Shown piece by piece: positions 44,070 to 53,666 of a stretch of 64,000 bases of DNA. The stretch is from Pseudomonas abyssi. GTDB taxonomy: Bacteria; Pseudomonadota; Gammaproteobacteria; Pseudomonadales; Pseudomonadaceae. The first letter of the stretch is position 1. Every line of letters starts with the position of its first letter. The notes under the pieces were generated by a model. The model did not search any database, was not told the origin of the DNA, and was given only the letters and a program-made list of their open reading frames with translations. Both the position numbers and the translations under genes were made by a program. The stretch covers positions 62,001 to 126,000 of the forward strand of contig NZ_NTMR01000005.1 of NCBI RefSeq assembly GCF_002307495.1. Direction: 5' to 3'.

Positions 44070-45374
44070 TCAGCGCAGTACGAAGCGGTAGCTGAGGATT
44101 GCGCGTACTTCGTCGATATCGCGCTGCCCGACCACGTTGCTGCGCAGGCTGGCGTGGCGCAGGGAGATACCGAGGTCCTTTAGGTAGCCGCTCTGCACCT
44201 TGTAGTCCACGCGCAGGTCGCGCTCCCACTCGCTGTCCGCGCCGGCAACGGCGCTGTCCACGTCGGTGCCGCGCAGGTAGGCGGCGGTGGTTTTCAGGCC
44301 GGGCAGGCCAACGCCGGCGAAGTCGTAACCATAGCGGGCCAGCCAGGTGCGCTCGCCGGCGCGCTGGAACTTGCCGATCTGCGAGTCGGTGATCAGGTAG
44401 GCGCTGGCACCGTCACCGTTGTTGATGAACGGGAAGTGGCTGGTGCCGCTCAGGTGCTGATAGCCCAGCCCCAGGCTGTGGCCGCTCTGGCTGACGGTGA
44501 ACAGCGCGCTGGCTGCCTGGTTATCAACTTTGCCGTTGTTGTTGAAGCCGCTGGCACCGTAGCCTGCGCGTTGGTCGTCGTTGGCCCCGTAGGCGTTGCT
44601 GTCGAAGTAGCGCAGGTCGGTGGTCAGCTTGCCGTCACCCAGCGCGAGATTGTGCACTGCGCCCAGGTAGTGCTGGCGGTAGTAATCCTTCAACTCGGCG
44701 AAGTAGTAGGACGTAGTCAGGTTGTCGGTCAGCGCGTAGTCACCGCCGGCGTAGCGGAAGCGGTCAACGCGCTCAGTGCCACCGGCTATGCGCAGGTCGT
44801 CGTAGTCGCTGGAAATACGGCCGCTGGCCTCGCGGATTTCACCGAAGGTCAGCGTCAGGCCGTCGATATCGCTGGAGGTCAGCTGAGTGCCGCGGAAGGT
44901 CTGTGGCAGCAGGCGGCCGTCGTTGTAGGTCAGTACCGGCAGTTTGGGCTGCAGTACGCCGTAGCGCAGCTCGGTGTCGGCCACACGTGCCTTGGCGGCA
45001 AAGTCGATGCGGCTGAATTCGTTGACGGCGCTGCCATCGCTGTCCAGCGGGAACACGCTGCCCGGGTTGCGGCTACGGCCAGCCTTGGTGGTGCGGCCAC
45101 CCGAGTCCAGACGGATAACCAGTTGCGCCAGGGCATCGAGGCCGACGCCGACAGGGCCGTCGGTGTAACCGGACTGGAAGTTCAGCAGGAAGCCCTGGCC
45201 CCATTCTTCTGCGTAGGAGGGGGCGGCATCGCCGCTGCGGTTGTCCTGATTGATGTAGAAATTGCGCGTGTTGAGGGTGGCTTTGCTGTCCTCGACAAAG
45301 CCTCCGGCGAGGGCTGGCTGGACGAGGCCAAGAAGGCTGGCGGCCATGGCGCCGGCAATGGGTGTGTAACGCAT
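44070..45374 (-). CDS. OprD-family outer-membrane porin
   Basis: A 434-residue outer-membrane beta-barrel. The signal peptide MRYTPIAGAMAASLLGLVQP... ends AALA-like at ALA/GGF. The mature N-terminus GGFVEDSKATLNTRNFYINQ is the classic OprD start. EEWGQGFLLNFQSGYTDG and GYDFAGVGLPGLK are further family marks, and the protein ends in ...YRFVLR, with a hydrophobic C-terminal strand. OprD/OpdX porins take up amino acids or organic acids; which one this serves is not visible. The ATG at 45374 has GGAGCAGACACC upstream; the longer form from 45470 is rejected. Confidence 0.9.
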   Translation of the reverse strand: MRYTPIAGAMAASLLGLVQPALAGGFVEDSKATLNTRNFYINQDNRSGDAAPSYAEEWGQGFLLNFQSGYTDGPVGVGLDALAQLVIRLDSGGRTTKAGRSRNPGSVFPLDSDGSAVNEFSRIDFAAKARVADTELRYGVLQPKLPVLTYNDGRLLPQTFRGTQLTSSDIDGLTLTFGEIREASGRISSDYDDLRIAGGTERVDRFRYAGGDYALTDNLTTSYYFAELKDYYRQHYLGAVHNLALGDGKLTTDLRYFDSNAYGANDDQRAGYGASGFNNNGKVDNQAASALFTVSQSGHSLGLGYQHLSGTSHFPFINNGDGASAYLITDSQIGKFQRAGERTWLARYGYDFAGVGLPGLKTTAAYLRGTDVDSAVAGADSEWERDLRVDYKVQSGYLKDLGISLRHASLRSNVVGQRDIDEVRAILSYRFVLR

Positions 45375-45570
45375 GGTGTCTGCTCCGATGAACAAGAGTG
45401 GCAAGCGGTTCGCTGGGGCGGCTGGACGGGCGGCGGGGGATGCGCTGGCGTCGTGCGGCAACTGCTTCACAGGCGGTCGGCGCAGGCGTATGCCCTGGGG
45501 TGGCTGCCTGGATCAGCTCAGCCGCGCGCAGGGTGGGGCGCCCGCGTCAGCGGTGAGGCAGGCGCGAATG

Positions 45571-45596
45571 GGCGCCATCTCGGTGGAGATGGCGCC
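45571..45596. repeat. Perfect hairpin between argA and the porin gene
   Basis: GGCGCCATCTC (45571-45581) and GAGATGGCGCC (45586-45596) form an 11-bp perfect stem with loop GGTG. It lies 52 bp beyond the argA stop and about 200 bp ahead of the porin start, so it could end argA transcripts or act in porin control. There is no T-run. The 273-bp gap also contains an AT-rich stretch next to argA with an AAAGTTAT/ATAACTTT dyad. Confidence 0.55.
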
Positions 45597-45647
45597 GGTA
45601 ACATAATTGAAATATTTTTAAGCCAGAAGAAATAGAAAGTTATTTAC

Positions 45648-46931
45648 TTATAACTTTTTCTCGAAAACCTTGGAGTTCCGCTGGAAGTTGTAGAGCGCTG
45701 CGCGCTTGGCCGGCAGCCGTTCTACGCTGCTGGGTTCAAAGCCGCGCTCGCGGAACCAGTGGGCGGTGCGGGTGGTGAGCACGAACAGGGTGTCGATCTT
45801 CAGGCTGCGTGCCTGGCTTTCGATGTGCTGCAGGAGCTGATCGCCGCGGCCACCCTGGCGGTAGGTCGGGTCGATCGCTACGCAGGCCAGTTCCGCCGAG
45901 CTGGAGCCTTCCAGTGGATACAGCGCAGCGCAGCCGATGATGCGACCGTCGCGCTCGATCAGGGTGAATTGGCTGATTTCGGTTTCCAGCACCTCGCGAG
46001 AACGGCGTACCAGGATGCCGGCTTCCTCCAGCGGCCGCAGTAATTCCAGCAGCCCGCCAACATCGTCGATGCTGGCGCCGCGAATCTGCTCGAAGGCCTC
46101 CTGGCTGACCAGTGTGCCGCCGCCGTCACGGGTGAATAGCTCGGTCAGCAGGGCGCCGTCCTCGGCGAAGCTGACGATATGACTGCGCCGCAGCCCGGCA
46201 TTGCAGGCCTTGCAGGCTGCCTGCAGCAGACAGCCGGCCTGGCTGGTGCCGAGTTTGGCCAGCAATGGTGCGGCGCGGGTCGGTTTCAGCTCGCGCAGCA
46301 GCTCACCCCGCTCGTCACGGATGCCGGTGTCCTCGCCAAACAGGATTAGCTTGTCCGCCCCCAGGGCTACGGCCACGCTGGTGGCGACATCCTCGGCTGC
46401 CAGATTGAAGGCCTCGCCGGTCGGCGAGTAGCCGAGGCTGGAGAGCAGGACGATGTCGTCGTCGTCCAGATGCCGGGTAATCGCCTTGCGGTCGATGCGG
46501 CGCACCTCGCCGGTGTGATGGAAGTCCACCCCGTCAACCACGCCGATGGGTTTGGCGGTGACCAGGTTGCCGCCGACCACGCGCAGGCGGCTGCCGGACT
46601 GCTGGGTGCAGAGCCGGGCCTCGATAGCGATGCGCAGACTGCCGACGGCGTCGATCACGCAACCCAGGGTATCCAGGTCAGTCACCCGCAGATCGTTGTG
46701 ATAGCGTGACTGCACACCGCGTGCGGCCAGTCGCTCCTCGATCTGCGGTCGTGAGCCGTGCACCAGCACCAGACGCACGCCCAGGCTGCTGAGCAGCATG
46801 ATGTCGTGGATGATATTGCTGAAGTTGGCGTGGATCATGGCCTCGCCCGGCAGCATCAGGACGAAGGTGCAGTCCCGGTGCTGGTTGATATAGGGCGTCG
46901 AGTGGCGGAACCAGTTGACGTAGTCGAGCAT
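45648..46931 (-). CDS. argA: N-acetylglutamate synthase
   Basis: A 427-residue enzyme making N-acetylglutamate, the first step of arginine synthesis. The N-terminal amino-acid-kinase domain (about 1-290: LVLVHGSRPQIEERLAARG) binds arginine for feedback control, and the C-terminal GNAT domain (about 295-427: CVAIDPTYRQGGRGDQLLQH) carries the acetyl-CoA site QGGRGD. This is the classical bacterial ArgA. It lies 60 bp after argE on the same strand, so the two arginine genes are probably expressed together. Confidence 0.93.
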   Translation of the reverse strand: MLDYVNWFRHSTPYINQHRDCTFVLMLPGEAMIHANFSNIIHDIMLLSSLGVRLVLVHGSRPQIEERLAARGVQSRYHNDLRVTDLDTLGCVIDAVGSLRIAIEARLCTQQSGSRLRVVGGNLVTAKPIGVVDGVDFHHTGEVRRIDRKAITRHLDDDDIVLLSSLGYSPTGEAFNLAAEDVATSVAVALGADKLILFGEDTGIRDERGELLRELKPTRAAPLLAKLGTSQAGCLLQAACKACNAGLRRSHIVSFAEDGALLTELFTRDGGGTLVSQEAFEQIRGASIDDVGGLLELLRPLEEAGILVRRSREVLETEISQFTLIERDGRIIGCAALYPLEGSSSAELACVAIDPTYRQGGRGDQLLQHIESQARSLKIDTLFVLTTRTAHWFRERGFEPSSVERLPAKRAALYNFQRNSKVFEKKL

Positions 46932-46991
46932 GCGCGGTGTTCCAGAAAAGAGAGCTATTTAACGGTGTTTGCAACGCTGGCGGCAAGCCGC

Positions 46992-48140
46992 TTACTGCAG
47001 ACAGAATCGGCGGATCAGCCCTTGCAGCAGGTCGATTGTGGGTTGCAGACGGTCCATGGCCAGAAATTCGTCTGGCTGGTGTGCCTGGGCAATGTCGCCG
47101 GGGCCGAGGATCAGCGTCTGCGCCCCCAGCTGGTTGAGATAGGGGCCTTCGGTGGCAAAGGCCACGGCGTCGGCGCGGTAGCCGGTGAGGGCTTCGCAGG
47201 CCTGCACGATGGGCGCGTTTTCCGGGGTTTCGAAGGCCGGCACGCCCGGGAACAATGGACGATAGTCGATCTGCACCTGGTGCTCGGCGGCAATGGGCGC
47301 CAGGCGTTCGCGGATGGCCTCGCGCAGGGCGTCGCTGGCCATGCCGGGCAGCGGGCGAATATCAAACTCCAGCGCGCATTTGGCGCAGATGCGGTTGGGA
47401 TTATCACCCCCGTGTATGCAGCCCAGATTCAGTGTGGGCGTTGGCACGCCGAACAGTGGGTTGTTCCAGCGCTTTTGCCAGTCGCTGCGCAGTTGCAGCA
47501 GATCACCGATCACGGCGTGCATCGCCTCCATGGCACTGTGCCCCAGGCTCGGGTCGGAGGAGTGTCCGGCCTGCCCGACGATGTCGATGCGCTCCATCAG
47601 AATGCCCTTGTGCAGGCGTATTGGCCGCATGCCGGTCGGTTCGCCGATGACCGCGTGGCGGGCCCCCAGCAAGTCCGCCTCGACCAGCGCCCGAGCACCG
47701 CTCATGGAGCATTCCTCGTCGGCCGTCGCGAGGATGATCAGCGGCTGCTTGAAGGGCTGCTCGGCGTAGGCTTTTACCGCTTCGATAATCAGCGGGAAGA
47801 AGCCCTTCATGTCGCAGCTACCCAGGCCGTACCAGCGGTTGTCGGTCTCGGTCAGGGCAAAGGGGTCGTGCTGCCAGCGTTCCGGGTTGCAGGGCACGGT
47901 ATCGGTGTGGCCGGCGAACACCAGCCCGCCCGGTCCGCTGCCCAGTGTGGCAATCAGGTTGGCCTTGCCGTCCTGGCCGGCGATGGGCTGGATGCGGCAA
48001 CTGAATCCCAGCGTCTCGAACCAGCTGGCGAGCTGCTCGATGACGGCCAGATTGGACTGGTCGAGTGCTGGCTGGGTACAGCTGATGGAGGGTAGCTTGA
48101 GCAGCGCGTCGAATTGCGCCTTCAGCGTCGGCAGTGACAT
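46992..48140 (-). CDS. argE: N-acetylornithine deacetylase
   Basis: A 382-residue M20 metallohydrolase that makes ornithine from N-acetylornithine. Metal motifs are VFAGHTDTVPC (His, Asp), GSCDMKGFFP (Asp), and TADEECSMSG (Glu, Glu). The dimerisation-domain stretch SIPGLNLGCIHGG-like LNLGCIHGGDNPNRI and the terminal His region are present. Its neighbour argA performs the first step of the same pathway. Assignment is firm. Confidence 0.93.
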   Translation of the reverse strand: MSLPTLKAQFDALLKLPSISCTQPALDQSNLAVIEQLASWFETLGFSCRIQPIAGQDGKANLIATLGSGPGGLVFAGHTDTVPCNPERWQHDPFALTETDNRWYGLGSCDMKGFFPLIIEAVKAYAEQPFKQPLIILATADEECSMSGARALVEADLLGARHAVIGEPTGMRPIRLHKGILMERIDIVGQAGHSSDPSLGHSAMEAMHAVIGDLLQLRSDWQKRWNNPLFGVPTPTLNLGCIHGGDNPNRICAKCALEFDIRPLPGMASDALREAIRERLAPIAAEHQVQIDYRPLFPGVPAFETPENAPIVQACEALTGYRADAVAFATEGPYLNQLGAQTLILGPGDIAQAHQPDEFLAMDRLQPTIDLLQGLIRRFCLQ

Positions 48141-48160
48141 GGCAACTCCGTGGACCGGAG

Positions 48161-48187
48161 CCTGCCCGCCGGAAGGCGGCGGGCAGG
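48161..48187 (-). terminator. Hairpin between the phosphate transporter and argE
   Basis: CCTGCCCGCCG (48161-48171) with CGGCGGGCAGG (48177-48187): a perfect 11-bp stem with a 5-base loop, 42 bp after the transporter stop on the minus strand and 20 bp before the argE start. There is no T-run. Confidence 0.5.
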
Positions 48188-48228
48188 CAGTAAAGGTCTC
48201 TTGAGCTTACGCGCCAGGCGCGGCGCCG

Positions 48229-49488
48229 TCAGCCGAAAATGCTGGTAAGCGTGAAGAAGTAGATGATGGCCAGGAAGGCACCGGCCGGCAGGGTAACCAC
48301 CCAGGAGGTAAAGATGGTGCCGACCACGCGTAGGTTCAGTGCACCGATACCGCGGGCCAGACCGACGCCCAGTACGGCGCCAACCAGGGTGTGGGTCGTG
48401 GAGATCGGCAGGCCGATGCTGGAGGCACCGACCACGGTGGTAGCCGTGGCCAGTTCGGCGGCAAAGCCGCGGCTGGGGGTCAGTTCGGTGATGTGCTTGC
48501 CGATGGTGGCGATCACCCGGTAGCCGTAGGTGGCCAGACCGACCACGATACCCACGGCACCGAGCAGCAGTACCCAGCCTGGGACCACCGACTTGGCGAC
48601 GATGTCACCGCCCGAGTGCAGTACGCCGACAATGGCGGCCAGCGGGCCGACGGCGTTGGCTACATCGTTGGAACCGTGCGCGAAAGCCATGGCACAGGCG
48701 GTGAAGATCATCAGCACCGCGAAGACCTTTTCCACGCTGGCAAAATGAAAGCTGCGGTCCGCCTCCGGATCGGCCTTGATGCGGCTGAGCAGGCCGACGC
48801 CAAGGGTCGACACCGCGATACCCGCCAGCAGGGCAAGGCCCAGGCTTTCCCAGCCGTTGAGTTCCAGGCCGATGTGCTTGAGGCCCTTGGTCAGGGTCAG
48901 AATGGTGACCACAAAGCCGACGGCAAACATGTAGAAGGGGACGTAGCGCTTGGCGTTGGCGAAGGGGTCATCGGTGTCGAGGATCAGCTTGTGTACGCTG
49001 ATGAAGATCATGAAGGCGACGATGCCGGACAGCAGCGGCGAGATGACCCAGCTGGCGGCAATCGGCACGACGCCATCCCAGTGCACGGCGTCCATCGACA
49101 CGCCAACCGCGCCAAAGCCGATGACCGCGCCGATGATCGAGTGGGTGGTCGAGACCGGCCAGCCCTTGATGGAGGCGACCAGCAGCCAGGTGCCGGCGGC
49201 GAGCAGGGCGGCCAGCATGCCCAGGACCATCTGGTCCGGGCTGATGGCTTCGGCATCGACAATGCCGCTGCGGATGGTCTGGGTCACCGAGCCGCCGGCC
49301 AGATAGGCGCCCAGGAACTCGAATACCATGGCGACGACGATCGCCTGTTTGATGGTCAGCGCGCGCGAGCCTACCGAGGTGCCCATGGCGTTGGCAACGT
49401 CGTTGGCGCCGACGCCCCAGGCCATGAAAAAGCCGAACAGGCAGGCAAGAATCAGCAGTATGGTGCCGTATTCCGCAATCAGGGTCAT
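48229..49488 (-). CDS. Pit-family inorganic phosphate transporter
   Basis: A 419-residue membrane protein with about 10-12 segments and the two Pit repeats: GVGANDVANAMGTSVGSRAL (about 27-46) and AHGSNDVANAVGPLAAIVGV (about 270-290). WPVSTTHSIIGAVIGFG and LPISTTHTLVGAVLGVG are the matching second motifs. Pit proteins take up metal-phosphate driven by protons. Its partner DUF47/PhoU-like gene is directly upstream on the same strand, as usual. Confidence 0.93.
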   Translation of the reverse strand: MTLIAEYGTILLILACLFGFFMAWGVGANDVANAMGTSVGSRALTIKQAIVVAMVFEFLGAYLAGGSVTQTIRSGIVDAEAISPDQMVLGMLAALLAAGTWLLVASIKGWPVSTTHSIIGAVIGFGAVGVSMDAVHWDGVVPIAASWVISPLLSGIVAFMIFISVHKLILDTDDPFANAKRYVPFYMFAVGFVVTILTLTKGLKHIGLELNGWESLGLALLAGIAVSTLGVGLLSRIKADPEADRSFHFASVEKVFAVLMIFTACAMAFAHGSNDVANAVGPLAAIVGVLHSGGDIVAKSVVPGWVLLLGAVGIVVGLATYGYRVIATIGKHITELTPSRGFAAELATATTVVGASSIGLPISTTHTLVGAVLGVGLARGIGALNLRVVGTIFTSWVVTLPAGAFLAIIYFFTLTSIFG

Positions 49489-49575
49489 ATGTCACATTCT
49501 CTATACGGGTGCATGGGCCGCCGGCGTTTCTGGGTGTGCGCCGGCATGCGTGCTGATGGCCGGGTATTCGCTGTC

Positions 49576-50253
49576 CTAGCGAGCCATCAGCAGTTCCAAG
49601 CGGTTGCCCACGCGTTGTGCGCGGTCGGCAACATCGCCAATCCATTCGATGATCTGGTACAGGAACATCACGTCCACTGGCGGCAGACCCTTCTCCAGCA
49701 GATACAGCTCTGAGCGCAGGCTGATCTGCATGTTGTCGGTGTCGTGCTCGATGCGATCGAGCTCTTCGATCAGGCGTTCGACCAGGGTGACTTCGCGGCC
49801 GGCAAAGCCGGTCTCCAGCAGCTCGTCCAGCTCGTTCATCGCCGTCAGCGCCTGGGCTGCAGCGTCAATGGAGCGGGCAACGAACGCCTTGAAAGCGGGG
49901 AACAGCGGCTCGGGAATGACCATGCGCCGACCCAGCATCAGGCCGGCGATATCCTTGGCGCGGTTGGCGACTTTGTCCTGTACACTGAGCAGCTCCAGCA
50001 GGTCTGAGCGCGGCACAGGCAGGAACAGACTCTTGGGCAGATGCACACGCACGTCTTTCTTGAGTTTGTCGGCATCGCGCTCAAGCTGGGCAATCTGCTG
50101 CTGCAGTCGTGCGGCTTCGGCCCAGTCCTCGGCCTGCAGCGCTTCGATAAAGGGCAGCAACTGCGCTGCGCACTCGTGGGCCTTGGCGATGTGCTGCTGC
50201 ATGGGGCCAATCGGCGAACGACCGAACAGGGTGAGGAACGGATTGTTTGGCAT
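49576..50253 (-). CDS. DUF47 / PhoU-like partner of the Pit transporter (TIGR00153)
   Basis: A 225-residue all-helical cytoplasmic protein of TIGR00153. PhoU-like three-helix repeats and metal-binding acidic stretches are present: IAQLERDADKLKKDVRVHLP and EELDRIEHDTDNMQISLRSE. Such genes flank Pit transporters and are thought to regulate them. It starts at 50253 and is followed by the transporter after about 87 bp. Assignment is firm at family level. Confidence 0.9.
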   Translation of the reverse strand: MPNNPFLTLFGRSPIGPMQQHIAKAHECAAQLLPFIEALQAEDWAEAARLQQQIAQLERDADKLKKDVRVHLPKSLFLPVPRSDLLELLSVQDKVANRAKDIAGLMLGRRMVIPEPLFPAFKAFVARSIDAAAQALTAMNELDELLETGFAGREVTLVERLIEELDRIEHDTDNMQISLRSELYLLEKGLPPVDVMFLYQIIEWIGDVADRAQRVGNRLELLMAR

Positions 50254-50380
50254 GACGCCTCCCGCTGGAATTGAGGCCGCAGAGTATAGGTGCTGAGCTT
50301 GCAGCCGTCATCAGATTGAAACGAAATGAACATTTTTGCGCGCTGGCTTTCACCGCCAGCGAGCCGTTAGAGAATCGCAC

Positions 50381-51784
50381 ATGGTCAAGGAAACCGAAAT
50401 CAAGCTGCGCGCCAGCGCCGACACGCTTGCAGCGCTGCAGCAACACCCGCTGCTGAATGAACGCCGCGCCAGCGACTGGCAGCGCAGTACCCTTTACAAC
50501 CAGTACTTCGACACCGCTGCGCGGGACCTGAGCGCCGCTCGGGTGGCTTTGCGCCTGCGCCGCGACGGCGATACCCACATCCAGACGCTGAAAAGCCGAG
50601 GCCAGAGCGTGGCCGGGCTGTCCGAGCGCAACGAGTGGGATTGGTATCTGAAGACCGACGCCCTGGATCTGGCGCTGCTGGATGACAGCTGCTGGCCGGC
50701 CAGTCTGGCGGAGCTGGACAAGCAGCAACTGCAACCGCTGTTTACCACGGACTTTGAGCGCACCCGTGCACTGCTGCGCTGGGAGCGCGACGGCGAGCTG
50801 GTCGAGGTGGAAGCGGCGCTGGACAGTGGCGAGGTTCGTACCGACGGCGCTGCCGAGCCGATCAGCGAACTGGAACTGGAAGTCAGGCAGGGGCCAGCGG
50901 TTGCCCTGCTGGAGCTGGCCCTGGAGCTGGCTCGCGAACTGCCGCTCATGCCCTGCGACATTTCCAAGGCTGAGCGCGGTTACCGCCTGTTTGATGCCGG
51001 CAGTTTCAGCCTGCGACTGGAGCAACCCCGCTGGCAGGCCGACACGCCTGTTGATCAGGTGATTGCCGAGCTGGTTGGCCAGCTGCTGGGTCGGGTGCAG
51101 CGTCTGGCCGAGCAGTATCGTTATGCGCGCCAATGGAAGCTGTTCCGCGAGTTGACGACCGCCATGGCCCAGCTGCGGGCCTGCTTCGGCGTATTTGACC
51201 TGGCGTTGCCGCGCTCGGCAGCCAGCCCCTTCGTGGCACCGCTGGATGCGCTGCTGGCGGCCTTTCAGCCGCTGGTGCTGGCTGGCTGGGCGGACGACGC
51301 CGACGGTGAGGCGGCGCGCCGCGAGGCTGAATCGGTGTTCGACCAACAGCTGGGCGGAACGGCCTGGGGGGCGCTGTTTGTCGAGCTGGCGCTGTGGTTG
51401 CTGGAGCAGCGCTGGACGCTGAATCGGCCGCCGCGTGGCGACAAGATTGCGGCCCTGCCGCTGGAGCGCTGGCTGCTGGCGGCCTGTGGCAAAGAGATCC
51501 AGGAGCTGCGGGTACCGCACAACAATGACCCGGAGCACCGGGTCAGCGAATGGCTGGATCAGTTGCCGCGTCTGGGGCGCCTCCAGTTGTTGCTGGGGCA
51601 CTTCCGCGCCTTTGTACAGGTGCCTGAACCGGACCGGCTGTTTGGTGAACTGAACAAGTTGCAGGCACTGCTGGAGCAGTATCCGCAGGTCGCCGAGGAG
51701 CAGCGCGAGCTGCTGCTGGATGCGCTGCGCAAGCAGGGTGTGCGCGTGCGCCGGCTGAACGGCTGGCGCGCGCTCAACGGCTGA
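50381..51784 (+). CDS. CYTH-CHAD domain protein (inorganic triphosphatase type)
   Basis: A 467-residue protein. The CYTH domain at about 1-200 has the ETEIK-type motif (KETEIKLRA) and the basic/acidic residues of the triphosphate tunnel (LRLRRDGDTHIQTLKSRG; DISKAERGYRLFD). The CHAD domain at about 220-465 is helical with Arg/His-rich segments (RYARQWKLFREL). E. coli YgiF has the same make-up and hydrolyses inorganic triphosphate; polyphosphate binding by CHAD is also known. It starts at 50381 and is divergent from the phosphate transporter genes, which fits a role in phosphate metabolism. Confidence 0.87.
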   Translation: MVKETEIKLRASADTLAALQQHPLLNERRASDWQRSTLYNQYFDTAARDLSAARVALRLRRDGDTHIQTLKSRGQSVAGLSERNEWDWYLKTDALDLALLDDSCWPASLAELDKQQLQPLFTTDFERTRALLRWERDGELVEVEAALDSGEVRTDGAAEPISELELEVRQGPAVALLELALELARELPLMPCDISKAERGYRLFDAGSFSLRLEQPRWQADTPVDQVIAELVGQLLGRVQRLAEQYRYARQWKLFRELTTAMAQLRACFGVFDLALPRSAASPFVAPLDALLAAFQPLVLAGWADDADGEAARREAESVFDQQLGGTAWGALFVELALWLLEQRWTLNRPPRGDKIAALPLERWLLAACGKEIQELRVPHNNDPEHRVSEWLDQLPRLGRLQLLLGHFRAFVQVPEPDRLFGELNKLQALLEQYPQVAEEQRELLLDALRKQGVRVRRLNGWRALNG

Positions 51785-51816
51785 GCTGAGTCCTATCTGA
51801 GTAAAGGGAGAGACCG

Positions 51817-53616
51817 ATGAAGACACTGGCCGACCTGGCGATCCCGGGCAGTGATCGACCACTGGACCTGGGCGATTTTTTGAACACACTGGTTGCCCAA
51901 GGGCGGCTGAGCCAGGACAGCGCTGATCACCTGGTCAGCCTGCGCCGCGCCGCCGTGGGCGACACTGCCAAGCTGCACCCGCTGCAGTTCATTGCCGCGC
52001 AGGATGTCGAGGATCAGGCTCGGCCGGGCAAGAAGCTGGATCTCGATACCCTCAGCCGCTGGCTCGCGAGCGAGAGCGGCCAGCCGTTTTTCCGTATCGA
52101 CCCGCTGAAGATCAATGTCACGGCGCTGACGCCGTTGATGTCCTTCGCCTTTGCCCAGCGCCACCGGATTCTGGCGGTCGAGGTCAATGATCGCGAGGTG
52201 ACCATCGCCAGCGCCCAGCCTTTTGTACATGGCTGGGAAGCCAATCTGCAGCATGTGCTCAAACGCGATATCCGCCGCGTGGTTGCCAATCCGGAAGACC
52301 TGCAACGCTATTCGGTAGAGTTCTACCGTCTGGCCCGCTCGGTGACCGGTGCCAACGCCACCGATCAGAAGAGCAGGGGTGTCGGCAACTTCGAGCAGTT
52401 GCTCAACCTGGGCAGCATGAGTCAGGAGCCGGACGCCAACGATGCCCACGTGGTCAACATTGTCGACTGGTTGTTCCAGTACGCCTTTGAGCAGCGCGCC
52501 AGTGATATCCATATCGAGCCGCGCCGCGAAACCGGCAGCGTGCGCCTGCGCATCGATGGTGTGCTGCACACGGTGTATCAGTTCCCGTTGCAGGTCACCG
52601 TGGCGGTGGTCAGCCGGCTGAAAAGCCTGGGCCGGATGAACGTGGCTGAAAAGCGCAAGCCGCAGGATGGCCGCATCAAGACCCGTACGCCCAAGGGCAA
52701 CGAGGTGGAGCTACGTCTGTCGACGCTGCCCACGGCCTTTGGCGAGAAGATGGTGATGCGGATCTTCGACCCGGACGTGCTGCTGCGCACCTTTGATCAG
52801 CTGGGTTTTTCCGGCGAGGATCAGCGCCGTTGGCAGCAGATGGTCAGCCAGCCCAATGGTATCGTGCTGGTGACCGGGCCAACCGGTTCCGGCAAGACCA
52901 CCACGCTGTACACCACGCTGAAGCAACTGGCCACGCCCGAGGTGAATGTCTGCACCATTGAAGACCCGATCGAGATGGTCGAGGACAGCTTCAACCAGAT
53001 GCAGGTGCAGCACAATATCGAGCTCAACTTTGCCAGTGGTGTACGCGCGCTGATGCGGCAGGACCCGGACATCATCATGGTGGGCGAGATCCGTGACCTG
53101 GAAACCGCCGAGATGGCGATTCAGGCGGCGCTGACCGGTCACCTGGTGCTCTCAACCCTGCACACCAATGATGCGCCCAGCGCCATCAGTCGTCTGATCG
53201 AGCTGGGCGTGCCGCCCTACCTGATCAAGGCCACGGTGCTCGGTGTCATGGCTCAGCGTCTGGTGCGTACGCTGTGCCCGCATTGCCGCGCCCCGGCGCC
53301 GGTCGATGAGGAGGCCTGGGCCGCGCTGACCAAACCCTGGAATGCGCCGCTGCCGACGCAATCGCGGCACGCCGAAGGCTGTCTGGAATGCCGTGAGACC
53401 GGCTACCGGGGCCGCGCCGGTGTCTACGAGCTGATGCCGCTGAGCGATGGCATCAAAGCGCTGATTCACGGTGACACCGACCTGGGCCAGTTGCGCCGTC
53501 AGGCCTACAAGGAAGGTATGCACAGCCTGCGCCTGTCAGGGGCGCAGAAAGTGGGCGCCGGGCTCACCACCATCGAAGAGGTGTTGCGGGTGACGCCGCA
53601 GAGCCAGCAGACCTGA
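51817..53616 (+). CDS. Orphan GspE/PilB-type secretion ATPase
   Basis: A 599-residue type II/IV pilus-like assembly ATPase. The N-terminal domain (about 1-150) precedes the ATPase core. Walker A is GPTGSGKTTTLYT (about 350-362), the Asp box is VNVCTIEDPIEMVEDS, and Walker B is MRQDPDIIMVGEIRD, followed by HTNDAPSA (His box). A zinc-type four-cysteine motif is formed by CPHC and CLEC, near the C-terminus. No pilin, secretin or platform gene is nearby, so its machine is encoded elsewhere. The gene follows the CYTH gene after 32 bp. Confidence 0.9.
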   Translation: MKTLADLAIPGSDRPLDLGDFLNTLVAQGRLSQDSADHLVSLRRAAVGDTAKLHPLQFIAAQDVEDQARPGKKLDLDTLSRWLASESGQPFFRIDPLKINVTALTPLMSFAFAQRHRILAVEVNDREVTIASAQPFVHGWEANLQHVLKRDIRRVVANPEDLQRYSVEFYRLARSVTGANATDQKSRGVGNFEQLLNLGSMSQEPDANDAHVVNIVDWLFQYAFEQRASDIHIEPRRETGSVRLRIDGVLHTVYQFPLQVTVAVVSRLKSLGRMNVAEKRKPQDGRIKTRTPKGNEVELRLSTLPTAFGEKMVMRIFDPDVLLRTFDQLGFSGEDQRRWQQMVSQPNGIVLVTGPTGSGKTTTLYTTLKQLATPEVNVCTIEDPIEMVEDSFNQMQVQHNIELNFASGVRALMRQDPDIIMVGEIRDLETAEMAIQAALTGHLVLSTLHTNDAPSAISRLIELGVPPYLIKATVLGVMAQRLVRTLCPHCRAPAPVDEEAWAALTKPWNAPLPTQSRHAEGCLECRETGYRGRAGVYELMPLSDGIKALIHGDTDLGQLRRQAYKEGMHSLRLSGAQKVGAGLTTIEEVLRVTPQSQQT

Positions 53617-53666
53617 TCCGCTTCACCACCTGCCTTTCTGGCGCGGTTGAGTAGGCCGCGCGTCGT

